From UBA11524 sp051886675 (lineage in GTDB: Bacteria > Bacillota > Clostridia > Christensenellales > Aristaeellaceae): a DNA stretch of 64,000 nucleotides. Below are positions 50,884 to 59,272 of the stretch, piece after piece. The notes under the pieces are model-generated. The model ran no database searches. It had not been told where the DNA came from and saw nothing but the letters and a program-made list of their open reading frames with translations. Where the stretch lies: positions 13,659 through 77,658 of the forward strand of contig JBJEYH010000149.1 of assembly GCA_051886675.1 (NCBI GenBank). Reading direction: 5' to 3'. Every line of letters begins with the position of its first letter. The first letter of the stretch is position 1. A program made the translations under genes and the position numbers.

Positions 50884-52656
50884 TTACAGCCTGCCGTAGA
50901 GCGGGCCGTAGTGCCTGCAGGCGGCGTAGTCCGCGGCCTGGGCGTCCTGGGTGCCGAAGGCTCCCCAGGAATGGGGCCGGTACACCTTGTCGGCGGGCAC
51001 GTTGTGCATGGCCACCGGAATGCGCAGCATGCTGGCCAGGGTGATCAGATCCGCGCCCACGTGGCCGTAGACCGTCACGCCGTGGTTCGCGCCCCAGTTG
51101 GCCATCACGCTGTACACGTCCGCGAACGCGCCCTCGCCGGTGAGCCGCGGCGCAAACCAGGTGGTGGGCCAGGTGGGATCGGTGCGCTTGTCGAGGGTGC
51201 TGTGCACGTCGTCGGGCAGGGTCACGGTGGAGCCCTCGGCGATCTGCAGGCACAGCCCCACGCCCTCGACGATGTTCAGGCGCAGCATGGTCACGGGCAT
51301 CTCGGCCTGGGTGCGGAAGTGGCTGGAGAATCCGCCGCCCCGGAAGTACTCGTAATTGGCGCGGCACCAGTCGGTGGCCTCCAGACAGGCCTTCATGTCC
51401 GCGTCGGTCATCTCCCAGAAGGGCTTCATCTTTCCGCCCGCCGCGCCCGTGCAGTCCAGGGCCGTGGCGCCGGAGTTGATCAGGTGGATGAAGCCGTCCT
51501 TCGCCGCGCCCTCAGGCTGCCAGCCGGTGACCCGCTTGACCGCGTCGGGGCTCCAGTAGGTGCGCACGTCGTGGAAGCAGGGGGAGGTGTTCGTCAGCAG
51601 CGTGCCCAGCAGCATGCTCAGGCCATTGAGGGTATCGTTCTCCGTGGCGAAGGCGGTGGGCTGACGGGGGCCGTTCCAGTCGAAGGTGGAGGCCATGATC
51701 GCCTCGGTGAAGTCGCCGTTGGGCAGCCAGTCCGTCCACTGCCGCTGACCCTGGAAGCCGCCGACCACCGCGTTCTTGCCCAGGGCCTCCTCATGCCAGC
51801 CCAGCTCGTCCAGCTTCGGGTTGCCGAACATCAGGTCGCGGACGATCACGCTGAACTTTGCGATGAACTCCCAGTCCCTGTCCGCGTCCACCACCTTGCT
51901 GCGGCGGATGATCTCCGGCAGATCCTTGCCGGCGTTCACGTCGAAGCCCTCGCGGCAGTTGGCCCTGATCCAGGCAAGCGCCTTCTCGTACTCGGCCTGG
52001 TCGTAGATGTTCAGCGTCACGCGGCGGAGGATCTCCGTCATGTCCACCCACTCGGCGCGCAGGCCCAGGTACTTCTGCATCACCTGCGTGTCGCAGAAGG
52101 AGCCCATGATGCCCATGGCCACGCCGCCGATGTTCAGGTAGGCCTTGTTCTTCATCCAGCCCACAGCCACCGCGCACCGGGCGAAGCGCAGGATCTTCTC
52201 CGCCACGTCGTCGGGGACGGAGCGGTCGCCCATGTCCTGCACGTCGCGGCCGTAGATGGAGAAGGCGGGCAGACCCTTCTGGGCATAGGCCGCCAGCACC
52301 GCCGCCAGATACACCGCGCCGGGCCGCTCCGTGCCGTTGAAGCCCCACACGGCCTTGATGGTAGCGGGGTTCATGTCGAAGGTCTCCATGCCGTAGCACC
52401 AGCAGGGGGTGACGGTCAGGGTGGCCACCACGTTCTGCGTGGAGAAGAACTCCTCGCACCGGGCGGCTTCCGCGCCGCCGCCGATGGTGCAGGGGCTGAC
52501 CACCACCTGTACGGGGGCGCCGTCGGGATAGCGCAGGGTTTCGATCAGCGCCCTGGCCGCGTCAGCCAGGCCCATGGTCTGGGCCTCCAGGCCCTCGCGG
52601 ATGCCGCCCCACCGGCCGTCGATGACGGGGCGGATACCGATCTTCGGATAAAGCAT
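50884..52656 (-). CDS. fucI: L-fucose isomerase
   Basis: 590-residue cytoplasmic aldose-ketose isomerase, L-fucose to L-fuculose, Mn-dependent. Aligns along its length with E. coli FucI (591 residues): PKIGIRPVIDGR at the start, TVTPCWCYG, AVWGFNGTERPGAVYLAA. Metal ligands equivalent to Glu337 (ATENDTLNG), Asp361 (DVRTYW) and His528 (ANWGANHG) are all present. Two bases after the aldolase gene; GAGGAGGAATAACC precedes ATG 52656. Confidence 0.97.
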   Translation of the reverse strand: MLYPKIGIRPVIDGRWGGIREGLEAQTMGLADAARALIETLRYPDGAPVQVVVSPCTIGGGAEAARCEEFFSTQNVVATLTVTPCWCYGMETFDMNPATIKAVWGFNGTERPGAVYLAAVLAAYAQKGLPAFSIYGRDVQDMGDRSVPDDVAEKILRFARCAVAVGWMKNKAYLNIGGVAMGIMGSFCDTQVMQKYLGLRAEWVDMTEILRRVTLNIYDQAEYEKALAWIRANCREGFDVNAGKDLPEIIRRSKVVDADRDWEFIAKFSVIVRDLMFGNPKLDELGWHEEALGKNAVVGGFQGQRQWTDWLPNGDFTEAIMASTFDWNGPRQPTAFATENDTLNGLSMLLGTLLTNTSPCFHDVRTYWSPDAVKRVTGWQPEGAAKDGFIHLINSGATALDCTGAAGGKMKPFWEMTDADMKACLEATDWCRANYEYFRGGGFSSHFRTQAEMPVTMLRLNIVEGVGLCLQIAEGSTVTLPDDVHSTLDKRTDPTWPTTWFAPRLTGEGAFADVYSVMANWGANHGVTVYGHVGADLITLASMLRIPVAMHNVPADKVYRPHSWGAFGTQDAQAADYAACRHYGPLYGRL

Positions 52657-52658
52657 GG

Positions 52659-53348
52659 TTATTCCTCCTCAGAATATTTCTTGTAGCCGGGATGCCGGCC
52701 AGTGACGTGATAGTAGTTCTCCCGCAGGTCCAGGAGCTTGTCGATCTGCGGGCGGGGGATCTCCTGCGCGCCGCCCAGCAGATGGGCCGTCAGGCTGATT
52801 TTCGCGTACAGCTCGAGGGTCTCCATGCGGTAGTAGGCGGTGATCAGGTCGCAGCCCACGGTCAGCGCGCCGTGATTCTGCAGAAGCAGCACGTCGTGCT
52901 CCTTGAGATAGGGCGCGATGGCGTCCGGCACCTCGTAGGTGGAGGGCGTGCCGTAGGGCGTGACGGGGATGGAGCCGATGGCGATCACCGTCTCGATCAT
53001 GCTGTACTGGTCGAGGGGCTTGTTGGCCACCGCGAAGCCCGTGGCCGTCGGGGGATGGGCGTGCACCACCGCGCCCACGTCCTCCCGCTCCTCGTAGCAG
53101 CGCATGTGCATTTTCATCTCGCTGGAGGGCTTGTAGCCTGCGGGGCCCTCCACCACGTTCATGTCCCTGTCCACGCGGATCAGCTTGTCCGGGGTAATGA
53201 AGGACTTGCTGATGCCGCTGGGCGTGATCCACCAGGTGCCGTCCTCCATTTTCACGGACACGTTGCCGTCGTTGGCGGCCACCCAGCCCAGCTGCCACAT
53301 CTTGTGGCATACGTCGCAGATTTGGTCCCTGACCAGATTTGCATCCAT
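52659..53348 (-). CDS. fucA: L-fuculose-1-phosphate aldolase (class II)
   Basis: 229-residue Zn aldolase of the AraD/FucA family, L-fuculose-1-P to lactaldehyde and DHAP. Metal ligands in SSEMKMH (Glu), VVHAHPP (His, His) and LLLQNHGALTVG (His). ATG 53348 is 9 bases from TGGAGG; ATG 53354 is an alternative. First gene of the fucA-fucI operon. No kinase (fucK) lies here, so phosphorylation must be encoded elsewhere. The leader reads GGAGGAAAATG, complementary to the loop of the RNA candidate at 35972. Confidence 0.92.
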   Translation of the reverse strand: MDANLVRDQICDVCHKMWQLGWVAANDGNVSVKMEDGTWWITPSGISKSFITPDKLIRVDRDMNVVEGPAGYKPSSEMKMHMRCYEEREDVGAVVHAHPPTATGFAVANKPLDQYSMIETVIAIGSIPVTPYGTPSTYEVPDAIAPYLKEHDVLLLQNHGALTVGCDLITAYYRMETLELYAKISLTAHLLGGAQEIPRPQIDKLLDLRENYYHVTGRHPGYKKYSEEE

Positions 53349-53400
53349 ATTCATTTTCCTCCACACTGCGCCTGATTGTTCCGGCTGATATCCTGATGAT

Positions 53401-53429
53401 AGTATAGTCGGTGCAGCGTGTTTTGTCCA
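53401..53429 (-). promoter_or_regulatory. Promoter of fucA-fucI
   Basis: Minus-strand TGGACA (53424-53429) and TATACT (53401-53406), 17-bp spacer. Confidence 0.75.
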
Positions 53430-53498
53430 GTGTCAATTCCAAAGAGCTTCCGGCTGCGAAACGCTTCGTTTTTTATGTGTTCGGCCCCGGCCGCACGG

Positions 53499-53528
53499 TT
53501 GACAAGCAGGCTTCGAAGGTGATATACT
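53499..53528 (+). promoter_or_regulatory. Promoter of the Fn3-like protein gene
   Basis: TTGACA (53499-53504) and TATACT (53523-53528) with an 18-bp spacer. The start site near 53535 leaves a leader of about 215 nt before ATG 53750; no known riboswitch could be folded in it. Confidence 0.78.
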
Positions 53529-53749
53529 TCATTTATCGTATTTGGAAAAGGTTGCATTCTGGATCATACTGCTGGTATAACGGTTGGCCAGGCATCTGTC
53601 CGATGTCTGCTGTCAGCATGGGCTTCATACCTTTGGGGAAGCGGCGTGGCGTCCGTGCCGCAGGCGCCGGCCGTTCAACAGCATATGCCGTGAATCCGGG
53701 GCAATCGGACGCAAAGGACGCAAGTGTATCACGAAAGGAGTCTTTTGGA

Positions 53750-54442
53750 ATGAAGCGCACAGTATCCTTCCTCCTGGTTCTGGTTCTCGTGCTTGGCTGC
53801 GTGAGCGTTGCGACGGCGAGCGTGTCCAACATTACCGTCACCCAGAGGGACAATGGCGATACCTATGTGAAGTGGAGCGGCACGGGCGGCCCGTACCAGG
53901 TGCTCTATACCACGGATGACTGGCTCCTCAACTATTACGATGAGGATTCCATCGCCGGCACCTCCACGCTGCTGGGCCACCTTGTTCCGGGCGGGGAATA
54001 TACCATCATCGTGAAGGATCTCTCCGACGGCACCAGCAGCAGAACCGACTATTCCGTCCCCGTGTCGATCTACCGCGAGTTCAAGACCGGCAACATGTTC
54101 CTGAAGCTGACCAAGGATTCCTTCTCCCTGAGCGATTCCAGGTCCAATCCGCTGGACACCTTCGAGGTGCGCATCTACTGGCCCCAGCTGAAGTACAGCC
54201 GCGAATACAAGGCCAAGCTGGTGCTGGAAACCCCCCTGGGCATCTCCCCGACGACCATTGTGTGGCCCAGCTTCACGCTGGAAAACCAGTACGCCTACAA
54301 CTATGAGATTTTCTCGATGTACATGGACTTCCTGACCGACGTGGAGGACGCCTACGGCCAGATCCCCACGGGCAAGTACACCTTCAAGCTGTACTTCGAC
54401 GGCGACCTGTACGATTACGTCAGCTTCACCCTGTACCAGTAA
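53750..54442 (+). CDS. Secreted protein with fibronectin-III-like domain
   Basis: 230-residue exported protein of unknown function. Signal peptide MKRTVSFLLVLVLVLGCVSV, with cleavage near ATA-SV or a possible lipobox ending in GC. The first mature segment (ITVTQRDNGDTYVKWSG ... PGGEYTIIVKDLSDG) looks like a short Fn3 strand set; the second half is an all-beta domain rich in Tyr/Phe (FEVRIYWPQLKYSREYKAK). No catalytic motif. ATG 53750 with AAAGGAG. Lies alone between promoter 53499 and terminator 54518. Confidence 0.75.
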   Translation: MKRTVSFLLVLVLVLGCVSVATASVSNITVTQRDNGDTYVKWSGTGGPYQVLYTTDDWLLNYYDEDSIAGTSTLLGHLVPGGEYTIIVKDLSDGTSSRTDYSVPVSIYREFKTGNMFLKLTKDSFSLSDSRSNPLDTFEVRIYWPQLKYSREYKAKLVLETPLGISPTTIVWPSFTLENQYAYNYEIFSMYMDFLTDVEDAYGQIPTGKYTFKLYFDGDLYDYVSFTLYQ

Positions 54443-54517
54443 GCTACCGCTGCGCGTGCGGAACGCTGCGCTGTGACGCGGCGTCCTGACACGCGATTCC
54501 CCCGGCGCGCAAATCGG

Positions 54518-54563
54518 GGCCGTGATTCCCGGCAGATTGTTTGCGGGGAACCACGGCCTTTTT
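54518..54563 (+). terminator. Terminator of the Fn3-like gene
   Basis: Stem GGCCGTG-A-TTCCC / GGGGAA-C-CACGGCC with loop of about 14, followed by TTTTT. Confidence 0.88.
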
Positions 54564-54649
54564 ACGCCGCAGGACGCGATCACCGCGCGGAGCATCCCGG
54601 GGCAGCGGCTCAGGCGGATCCGCTCCGTATCATGAAGGAGGCACCCCCC

Positions 54650-55084
54650 ATGCTGAAAGGTATTCCCGCGATTCTACCCCCGGAGCTGCTGAAGATCCTG
54701 TGCGAAATGGGCCATGGCGACGAGATCACCATCGGCGACGCGAACTTTCCCGGCGCGAGCCTGTGCCCCCGGGTCATCCGCATGGACGGCCACGGCGTGC
54801 CGGAAATCCTGGACGCCATTCTGCAGCTGATCCCTCTGGATCAGTATGTGGAGCATCCCGCCGCGCTGATGCAGGTGGTGCCCGGCGACAGGACGGAAAC
54901 CCCCATCTGGGACGTCTACCGGGAGATCCTCGCCCGGCACGAGGATCGCGGCGCCGCCTGCCTGGAGGAGGTGGAACGCTTCGCCTTCTACGACCGGGTG
55001 AAGGAAAAGAGCTACGCCGTGATCATGAGCGGCGAGAAGGCCACCTATGCCAACGTCATCCTGAAAAAGGGCGTCATCAAGTGA
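54650..55084 (+). CDS. fucU: L-fucose mutarotase
   Basis: 144-residue protein of the RbsD/FucU family that interconverts the anomers of L-fucose. Visible: MLKGIPAILPPELLKILCEMGHGDEI (start block, catalytic His), GDANFP, and a conserved C-terminal YANVILKKGV. E. coli FucU has 140 residues. ATG 54650 with AAGGAGG. It is on the opposite strand from fucI/fucA with no close promoter boxes seen; it has its own terminator at 55091. Confidence 0.93.
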   Translation: MLKGIPAILPPELLKILCEMGHGDEITIGDANFPGASLCPRVIRMDGHGVPEILDAILQLIPLDQYVEHPAALMQVVPGDRTETPIWDVYREILARHEDRGAACLEEVERFAFYDRVKEKSYAVIMSGEKATYANVILKKGVIK

Positions 55085-55090
55085 GCGGAA

Positions 55091-55124
55091 GGGCTGCTGC
55101 AGGAAATGCGGCAGTCCTTTTTTT
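55091..55124 (+). terminator. Terminator of fucU
   Basis: Stem GGGCTGCTGC / GCGGCAGTCC (with G-U pairs) followed by eight T. Confidence 0.88.
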
Positions 55125-55221
55125 CCGGGCCGCGGACGTTACGCGCGCCGCGCCGTCTCCGGCATCGCCCGTCACGCGGCGCGATATGGGCGATTTTCCG
55201 CCATATTTTCCGTGCCGCCAG

Positions 55222-55250
55222 TTGACACGGGCATGCATCCGTGCTATGTT
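55222..55250 (+). promoter_or_regulatory. Promoter of the DUF4965 gene
   Basis: TTGACA (55222-55227) and TATGTT (55245-55250), 17-bp spacer, TG before the -10. Confidence 0.8.
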
Positions 55251-55324
55251 GTGATTGCATCTGACCGGCGCGGAAGCCGCCGCCCGGCTTGCCCTGCCAA
55301 CAACGCACAAAAGGAGTCACTATC

Positions 55325-57262
55325 ATGATGGATCGCCTTCCAGCCCTGCCTCTTGTGGCCAACGACCCCTATTTCTCGGTATGGATGCCCGGCGATACCC
55401 TGACCGACACGGAAACCGCACACTGGACCGGCGCCGTGAAGCCCCTGCACGGCTTCATCACCATTGACGGCAGACGCTGCCACTGGCTGGGCCGGGATTC
55501 CTCCCCCGCCATGGAGACCCGTTCCCTGCGCGTCACCCCCACGCAGACCGTCAGCGAGCTGGAGGCCTGCGGCGTCCGGCTGACGGCGCGCTTCTGGACC
55601 CCCGCCCTGCCCCGGGATCTGGACGTGCTTTCCACGCCCATCACCTTCCTGGACCTGACCCTCGAAAGCGCCGACGGTCAGCCCCATCAGGCGGAGGTTG
55701 TGCTGGACGTGTCGGACAGGCTGTGCTACGACGGCGAGGTGCCGCCGGCCATGACCTCCTTCCGCTACGACCTGGACGGCCTGCACACGGCCTATATCGG
55801 GCAGCAGCAGCAGCGGGTGCTGGGGCATTCCGGCGATCATATCACCATCGACTGGGGCTACCTGTACCTGGCCTCCCGCCAGGGCGCCGTGGAAAACAAT
55901 CCCCACAGCCTGACCTTCCGCTGGCAGGCGGAGGCTTCCGCCGCGCCCGTCACGGCCACGGCGCTGCTGGGGTATGACGATATCGGCGCCATCAACTACT
56001 TTGGCGAGATCTGCCGCGCCTGGTACATGCGGGACGGCAAAACCATCGTGGATGCGCTGCGCGCCTTCGACGCCCGGCACGACGAGCTGTCCGCCGCCTG
56101 CGGGCAACTGGACGCCGAGCTCATGGACGAGGCCCGGGCCATCGGCGGGGAGGATTACCGGCTGATCGTCTGCGCGGCGTGGCGGCATACCTTCGCCGCC
56201 CACAAGCTCATCGCCACCCCCCAGGGCGAAATGGCGCTCCTGTCCAAGGAGAACGACTCCAACGGCTGCATCGGCACGGTGGACGTGAGCTATCCGTCCA
56301 TACCGCTGTTCCTGCGCTACTGTCCGGAGCTGGTCAACGCCCTGTGCCGTCCGGTGCTGACCTTCGCCGCCCTGCCCGTGTGGGACTGCGACTTCGCCCC
56401 GCACGACGTGGGCCGCTATCCCTACGCCACCGGCCAGGTGTACGCCGCCCGCAGGCACGTCCCCAACGGCGCGGTGTATCCGCCCTTCTACCTGTACCCC
56501 GCCGGAACCGACGTGTACGACTTCCACTATCAGATGCCCGTGGAGGAGTGCGGCAACATGCTGATCATGCTGGAGGCCGCCATGGCCTTCGGCGCGGACG
56601 AATCCCTGGCCCGCGGCTGCCTGCCGCTCCTGGACAGCTGGGTGCGCTACCTCGACCGCTACGGCGAGGATCCCGGCGACCAGCTCTGCACGGACGATTT
56701 CGCCGGTCACCTGAGCCACAACGTCAACCTGTCCGCCAAGGCGCTGGTGGGCATCGCCTGCTACGCCCGCATCATGCGCCGCTTCGGCCAGGAGGAGGAG
56801 GCCCGCCGCTGGGACGGGCGCGCCCGCGCCATGGCTGACAGCTGGCTGTCCCGCGCCCGGGGCGCGCAGGGCACCGCCCTGACCTTCGACGGCAGCGGCT
56901 GGAGCATGAAGTACAACCTGGCCTGGGATCTGGCCCTGGGGCTGGGGCTCATGCCCGCCGCCTTCTACCGGGAGGAAACGGAAAGCTATCTGCCCCGCGT
57001 CAACCAGTACGGTCTGCCCCTGGATTCCCGCGCGGACTACACCAAGTCCGACTGGCTGGTGTGGACCGCCGCCATGGCCGCGGACAGGGAGACCTTCGGC
57101 AGGCTCATCGCGCCGCTGGCCCGTTACCTGCGCACCACCGACACCCGCGTGCCCTTCTCCGACTGGTACGACACCCGCACGGGCCGGTATGTGGCCTTCA
57201 TCGGCCGCAGCGTGCAGGGCGGCGTGTTCATGCCCATGCTGACCATGGGATCCCGGGCGTAA
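55325..57262 (+). CDS. Glutaminase A-like protein (DUF4965/DUF5127/DUF1793)
   Basis: 645-residue protein. N-terminal beta-rich part (1-240: ANDPYFSVWMPGD, HWTG, FLDLTLE) resembles DUF5127; the middle and C-terminal alpha/alpha-barrel-like part (DVSYPSIPLFLRYCPELV, DFHYQMPVEECGNMLIM, FAGHLSHNVNLSAKALVGI, PFSDWYDT) resembles DUF4965/DUF1793 of fungal glutaminase A and bacterial relatives. No signal peptide, unlike the fungal enzyme, so it is cytoplasmic. Glutaminase activity in bacteria is untested; sugar-active roles are also conceivable given the fuc genes beside it. ATG 55325 with AAAGGAG. Confidence 0.8.
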   Translation: MMDRLPALPLVANDPYFSVWMPGDTLTDTETAHWTGAVKPLHGFITIDGRRCHWLGRDSSPAMETRSLRVTPTQTVSELEACGVRLTARFWTPALPRDLDVLSTPITFLDLTLESADGQPHQAEVVLDVSDRLCYDGEVPPAMTSFRYDLDGLHTAYIGQQQQRVLGHSGDHITIDWGYLYLASRQGAVENNPHSLTFRWQAEASAAPVTATALLGYDDIGAINYFGEICRAWYMRDGKTIVDALRAFDARHDELSAACGQLDAELMDEARAIGGEDYRLIVCAAWRHTFAAHKLIATPQGEMALLSKENDSNGCIGTVDVSYPSIPLFLRYCPELVNALCRPVLTFAALPVWDCDFAPHDVGRYPYATGQVYAARRHVPNGAVYPPFYLYPAGTDVYDFHYQMPVEECGNMLIMLEAAMAFGADESLARGCLPLLDSWVRYLDRYGEDPGDQLCTDDFAGHLSHNVNLSAKALVGIACYARIMRRFGQEEEARRWDGRARAMADSWLSRARGAQGTALTFDGSGWSMKYNLAWDLALGLGLMPAAFYREETESYLPRVNQYGLPLDSRADYTKSDWLVWTAAMAADRETFGRLIAPLARYLRTTDTRVPFSDWYDTRTGRYVAFIGRSVQGGVFMPMLTMGSRA

Positions 57263-57296
57263 CATCCCCCGCGGGCCAGCCCGCCATCCGATACGC

Positions 57297-57337
57297 AAAA
57301 GGCAGAGGGAGACCTGACCGGTCTCCCTCTGCCTTTG
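57297..57337. terminator. Bidirectional terminator
   Basis: Perfect 13-bp stem GGCAGAGGGAGAC / GTCTCCCTCTGCC with A and T runs; serves the DUF4965 gene (plus) and the TauE/SafE gene (minus). Confidence 0.92.
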
Positions 57338-57351
57338 TCATGGATGCGCCG

Positions 57352-58137
57352 TTACGCCATCATCAGGGCCTTCAGCGCGTTGTACACGCAGATGAGGAAG
57401 ATCACCACCAGCAGCCCGGCAAAGAGCCTATCCACCCGGGCGGCGGAGAGCTTCTTCTGCAGCCGGGCGGACAGCATGCCCCCCAGGATGCCCGCGGAAG
57501 CCATGGCGGCGAAGATGCCCCACCCGAAGTCCGGCACCGTGCCGGAGACCAGCGTCATGCCCAGGCTGGCCAGCTGCGACAGGAGGATCACCAGGATGGA
57601 ATTGACCGAGGCCTGCCTGGTATCCATGGAGAAGAAATAGTACAGCACCGCCAGGTTCATGGGCCCGCCGCCGATGCCCAGGAAGCTGGACAGCACCCCC
57701 AGCACCGCGCCCACGGCGGCGCACAGCCAGGGATTGCGGATGTTGCGGGTGCGGATGCGGCTTTTGTTGCGCACATAGGCCAGCGTCCCCAGCACCAGCA
57801 GGCCCAGCGCCACGGACTGCACCAGCCCCACGATCCGCTCCGCGTCCACGGCGGCCTTCAGCAGCTGGAAAAGCTGCTTCCCGGCAATCCCGCCCAGGGC
57901 GGCGCCCACGCCCAGCGGCACGCTGCGCCGCACGTCGATGGCCCTGCTGCGGCGGTTCTTCCACACGTTGACGGCGGCCATGGCCAGCACCGTCAGCCCC
58001 GACAGGAACGACAGCGTGCTGACGCTCATGATGCCCGTGGCGTCCAGCAGCGGCTTGATCACCACGCCGCCGCCAATGCCGCATATGCCGCCCACGGTGC
58101 TGGCCAGCAGGCACACGACAAATACAAACAGAACCAT
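57352..58137 (-). CDS. TauE/SafE family sulfite/organosulfonate exporter-like permease
   Basis: 261-residue membrane protein with about eight helices in two repeats. Each repeat carries the family motif: STVGGICGIGGGVVIKPLL near the N-terminus and SSFLGIGGGPMNL in the middle. Substrate in this clade is unknown (sulfite, sulfonates or small acids). ATG 58137. Separate transcript from the fab operon. Confidence 0.9.
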   Translation of the reverse strand: MVLFVFVVCLLASTVGGICGIGGGVVIKPLLDATGIMSVSTLSFLSGLTVLAMAAVNVWKNRRSRAIDVRRSVPLGVGAALGGIAGKQLFQLLKAAVDAERIVGLVQSVALGLLVLGTLAYVRNKSRIRTRNIRNPWLCAAVGAVLGVLSSFLGIGGGPMNLAVLYYFFSMDTRQASVNSILVILLSQLASLGMTLVSGTVPDFGWGIFAAMASAGILGGMLSARLQKKLSAARVDRLFAGLLVVIFLICVYNALKALMMA

Positions 58138-58202
58138 TCCGATCTCCAGCCTTCCGCCGCGCCCGGGGCCGCATGCCCGCCGGACAAATCAGATATAAAG
58201 GT

Positions 58203-58211
58203 ATCATAGCA
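58203..58211 (-). promoter_or_regulatory. Putative promoter of the TauE/SafE gene
   Basis: Minus-strand extended -10 TGCTATGAT (TATGAT = 58203-58208), about 65 bases before the start codon; no clear -35. Confidence 0.55.
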
Positions 58212-58261
58212 TCATCCGCCGGAAATAGCAAGCGCCCTTTCCCCCGACGCCCCCCCGGACG

Positions 58262-58297
58262 CAAAGCGCCCGCGCACGGACGAATCCGCACGCGGGC
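58262..58297 (-). terminator. Terminator of the MarR gene
   Basis: Stem GCCCGCG..GCGGA / TCCG..CGCGGGC (two mismatches) with loop TTCG, followed on the minus strand by GCTTTGCG. Confidence 0.6.
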
Positions 58298-58322
58298 TGA
58301 CCGTACGCCGTCAGGCTTCCGC

Positions 58323-58775
58323 TTACGCCTTCACGTCGGGGATCTGCACCTCGGGCATCAGCTCGTGGCTGACGATCTCCAGCATTTCCTCCAGCCTGCC
58401 GCATTCCTCCGGGGTGAAGCGGCGGGCGATGCGTTCCATGACCTCCTCCAGGTAGCTGACGGAAATGTTGTAGTAGTCGATGTACTTCTGCGTGACCTCC
58501 AGATGATACTCCCGGTGATCCTCCTCGGACTGCACCTTGCGCAGGTAGCCCTTGCGGATCAGGCTGTTGACCTTGTAGGCCGCGTTGGGCGAGGAGATGC
58601 ACATGAAGCTGGCAAACTCGTTCACCGTGGGCTTGCCCAGGGCCATGATGGTCTCCATGGAGAAGGTTTCCACGGTGGTCAGGCTGGCCTCGCGGCTCTG
58701 GAAGCGCTGAAAGATTTCCTTGTAGAAATGGAGCTTGAACTTGGTGTAGACCGTGAAGAACGCGTCTCTCAGCAC
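58323..58775 (-). CDS. MarR family regulator, probably FabT-like
   Basis: 150-residue winged-helix regulator. HTH region TVNEFASFMCISSPNAAYKVNSLIRKGYL and wing QSEEDHREYHLEVT. Standing right after the fatty acid synthesis genes it is likely the operon's lipid-responsive repressor (FabT is MarR-type), although fabT normally leads the operon. Start GTG 58775 with GGAAGG/AGGCGG upstream. It has its own promoter at 58808, so it is expressed independently of read-through. Confidence 0.85.
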   Translation of the reverse strand: MLRDAFFTVYTKFKLHFYKEIFQRFQSREASLTTVETFSMETIMALGKPTVNEFASFMCISSPNAAYKVNSLIRKGYLRKVQSEEDHREYHLEVTQKYIDYYNISVSYLEEVMERIARRFTPEECGRLEEMLEIVSHELMPEVQIPDVKA

Positions 58776-58807
58776 GTGTGCCGCCTGCCTTCCGCTGCTT
58801 TTCCGTC

Positions 58808-58836
58808 ATTATATCAGCTTTGGGGGCAAACTTCAA
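58808..58836 (-). promoter_or_regulatory. Promoter and candidate operator of the MarR gene
   Basis: Minus-strand TTGAAG (58831-58836) and TATAAT (58808-58813), 17-bp spacer. The spacer contains AGTTTGCCCCCAAAGCT, an inverted repeat TTTG-CCCC-CAAA, so binding there would block the promoter. Confidence 0.75.
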
Positions 58837-59270
58837 TCGTGATTCTCCTCCACCACGAAAATAAGCTCCGCCGTGCAGGCGGTCTCGTCCCCCACCTTCG
58901 CCTCGCATTGGCCCACGCCCATGGGGCCCCGGCGGCCCGTCAGGGTGCAGGTCATGTCCAGCACGTCCCCGGGGATCACCTTGCGGCGGAAGCGGGCGTT
59001 CTTCACCCCGCCGAACAGGGCGATCTTCCCCCGGTTCGCCTCCTCGGACAGCAGCAGCACCGCGCCCACCTGCGCCATGGCCTCCAGGATCAGCACCCCC
59101 GGCATGATATGCTCCTGGGGGAAGTGCCCGCAGAAGAACTGCTCGTTCACGCTGACGCACTTGATCCCCCGCGCCCACTTTCCCTCCTCGCCCTCGACGA
59201 TGCGGTCCACCAGCGCGAAGGGATAGCGGTGGGGCAGAATCTCCGCGATCCGGTTGCTGTTCATCTGCAT
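58833..59270 (-). CDS. fabZ: 3-hydroxyacyl-ACP dehydratase FabZ
   Basis: 145-residue hot-dog-fold dehydratase of fatty acid elongation. Catalytic His in GHFPQEHIMPGV and Glu in ILEAMAQ; start block ILPHRYPFALVDRI. ATG 59270 is 7 bases from GGAGG; ATG 59276 overlaps the fabF stop. Last gene of the fab operon before the MarR gene. No fabA/fabB pair is visible. Confidence 0.95.
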   Translation of the reverse strand: MQMNSNRIAEILPHRYPFALVDRIVEGEEGKWARGIKCVSVNEQFFCGHFPQEHIMPGVLILEAMAQVGAVLLLSEEANRGKIALFGGVKNARFRRKVIPGDVLDMTCTLTGRRGPMGVGQCEAKVGDETACTAELIFVVEENHD

Positions 59271-59272
59271 GG

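Noticed and set aside
53690..53735. GEMM-type c-di-GMP riboswitch suggested by GGACGCAAAG
   Set aside because: The other conserved blocks (ACAGGGCAAACC, CCUCCGGCCUAA) are missing and no second paired arm is visible.
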